Source of the DNA: Archaeoglobaceae archaeon
GTDB lineage: Archaea; Halobacteriota; Archaeoglobi; Archaeoglobales; Archaeoglobaceae
Direction: 5' to 3'
Assembly (NCBI GenBank): GCA_027016055.1
Contig: JALWBF010000079.1
Span: forward strand, 1 to 5,793
DNA length: 5,793 bases
A program made the position numbers and the translations under genes. Below are positions 4,782-5,793 of the stretch, in pieces. The notes beneath the pieces were generated by a model, which was given only the letters and a program-made list of their open reading frames with translations, was not told where the DNA came from and ran no database searches. Position 1 is the stretch's first letter. Each line of letters starts with the position of its first letter.

Positions 4782-5793
4782 CAAGTTATCTGCTTGATCT
4801 CCTCGTAAAGCTCCTTCAGAGCTTTATAATAATCGAGCTCCCCTCTTTCTATAGCATCCATCTTCTCTTCAAGCAATCTCGTTCTCTCTTCGGAAACGAA
4901 GCTTCCGTAGTTGCTTGCCAAATACCTATAAACCTCTATACCCCTCTTTGTCGGAATAACCCTTCCGTTCTTCTCGATAACGTAATTTCTGATGAAAAGC
5001 CTATCTACTATCGTTGCATATGTCGACGGTCTTCCTATTCCCCTTTCCTTCATAAGCTGAACTATGTCCGACTGCGTGAACAGAGGAGCCTTTGGAACGG
5101 TTCTAACTTCAGCCTTAACTCTGATCTTGCCAACAGGCAACTCCTTTTTAACCCAAACGCTCCACTTGTAAAGCTCCACGGCTTTTCCTTCCGCATAAAG
5201 TATTCTCTCCTCCTCAACCTCCCTGCCGTTAAATCTTATGAGATACCTCGCGGTTTTAATGCGGTAAGGCTTGCACTGGCTCGCCATGAACCTTCTGAAG
5301 ATAAGATCGTATAATGCTAGATGCCTCCACGTTATGCCTTCGACCTGAATGACTCCTTCCTGAATCAGCCTCTGCAGTGTATCCTTTGGAATAGGTCTCG
5401 TCGGACGAATGCATTCATGGGCACCTTCCATGAACCATTCCCTCGGCGTGAAATCATCTCCCAAGTATTCCTTGGCAATCCTAAGCCCTACATCGCTCAC
5501 CCTTGTTGAATCTGTTCGGTGATACGTCGTTAAACCGGATTCGAAGAGATCTTGAGCGAGTTTCATCGCCTCCTTTGCCGGGATCTTCAGAATCGCGTTT
5601 GCATCTCTCAGCATTGCGTCGGTAGTGTATGGCGGCAGCGGTGTCCTTTCCTCTTCCTTTTCCTCAAGAAGCACGATTTCCAAATCGAGTTCCGTTTCTC
5701 CCGTCTTGGTTTTCTCATCAACCTCAAGAACCAAATCCAAATCCCTAACTATCGCTATCTTCTTCTTCTGTTTGTATTCGTTGAACCTATAGA
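4781..5793 (-). CDS. rgy: Reverse gyrase, C-terminal topoisomerase IA part, runs off right edge
   Basis: The last 336 codons plus TGA of a leftward gene, about a third of a reverse gyrase, which is usually over 1000 residues. The frame is open to position 5793, so a TTG at 5740 is internal and not a start. The segment carries TPLPPYTTDAML (fragment residues 50-61), then GLTTYHRTDSTRVSD (86-100) with the DNA-cleaving tyrosine Y90 (codon 5524-5522), EGAHECIRPTRP (122-133), YDLIFRRFMAS (161-171), GIGRPSTYA (251-259) and VSEERTRLLEEKMDAIERGE (299-318). The HxRTDST form, EGAHECIRPTRP and the short C-terminus without zinc fingers fit reverse gyrase better than ordinary topoisomerase I. The enzyme introduces positive supercoils using ATP; the helicase half lies outside the window. 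No intein interrupts the active-site region, a known insertion point in some relatives. It is convergent with the ClC gene. Confidence 0.95.
   Translation of the reverse strand, partial: YRFNEYKQKKKIAIVRDLDLVLEVDEKTKTGETELDLEIVLLEEKEEERTPLPPYTTDAMLRDANAILKIPAKEAMKLAQDLFESGLTTYHRTDSTRVSDVGLRIAKEYLGDDFTPREWFMEGAHECIRPTRPIPKDTLQRLIQEGVIQVEGITWRHLALYDLIFRRFMASQCKPYRIKTARYLIRFNGREVEEERILYAEGKAVELYKWSVWVKKELPVGKIRVKAEVRTVPKAPLFTQSDIVQLMKERGIGRPSTYATIVDRLFIRNYVIEKNGRVIPTKRGIEVYRYLASNYGSFVSEERTRLLEEKMDAIERGELDYYKALKELYEEIKQIT

Noticed and set aside
5738..5740. TTG as a real start for the topoisomerase gene
   Set aside because: The frame continues without a stop to the window edge with sequence in keeping with a reverse gyrase interior, so the gene is partial and not a short topoisomerase.
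1..5793. CRISPR array, tRNA, rRNA, insertion sequence or integration site
   Set aside because: I saw no regularly spaced repeats, tRNA-like cloverleaf, rRNA-like sequence, transposase motif or long terminal repeats on reading the window; gene-free gaps are all about 100 bases or less.

Overview
The window comes from a hyperthermophilic euryarchaeon, most likely a member of the Archaeoglobales. Three things point there: a reverse gyrase C-terminal half (a hallmark of hyperthermophiles), a eukaryotic-type archaeal replication pair (primase small subunit PriS and a GINS subunit), and an archaeal UPF0179 protein. Gene starts look archaeal, with A/T-rich TATA-like boxes about 24-28 bases before several start codons and no Shine-Dalgarno, which suggests leaderless mRNAs. 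The order-level placement is inferred from protein character, not from a database search.

Layout. Positions 1-1522 (minus strand) hold a replication cluster transcribed leftward: a stand-alone Lrp/AsnC-type ligand-binding (RAM) domain protein, then priS, then the 5' part of a GINS subunit gene that overlaps the end of priS by 11 bases and runs off the left edge. Positions 1523-1622 are a regulatory and terminator gap with a T-run, a perfect 6-bp inverted repeat and a TATA-like box. Positions 1623-2947 (minus strand) hold three small genes transcribed leftward: a DUF523 protein (TudS-like, probably Fe-S), UPF0179 (two four-cysteine clusters) and a membrane-anchored 106-residue protein of unknown function. 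A 46-base divergent promoter gap (2948-2993) separates these from a plus-strand ClC-family chloride channel/transporter with a C-terminal CBS pair (2994-4772). The ClC gene converges, with only 8 bases between the stops, on the reverse gyrase gene, whose last 336 codons are present and which runs off the right edge.

Function. PriS (primer synthesis) and GINS (part of the replicative CMG-like helicase) act together at the fork. Reverse gyrase acts on DNA topology but is a separate transcription unit. DUF523 and UPF0179 are both cysteine-rich, probably metal or Fe-S proteins, and may be partly co-transcribed, but no shared pathway can be shown. I see no mobile element, CRISPR array, tRNA or rRNA, and no gene-free stretch over about 100 bases. 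The region is mostly ordinary core archaeal genome. Points worth a second look are a PriS lacking the usual zinc knuckle, a ClC with altered selectivity and proton-path motifs, the two Cys-rich proteins, and small inverted repeats near the RAM gene.
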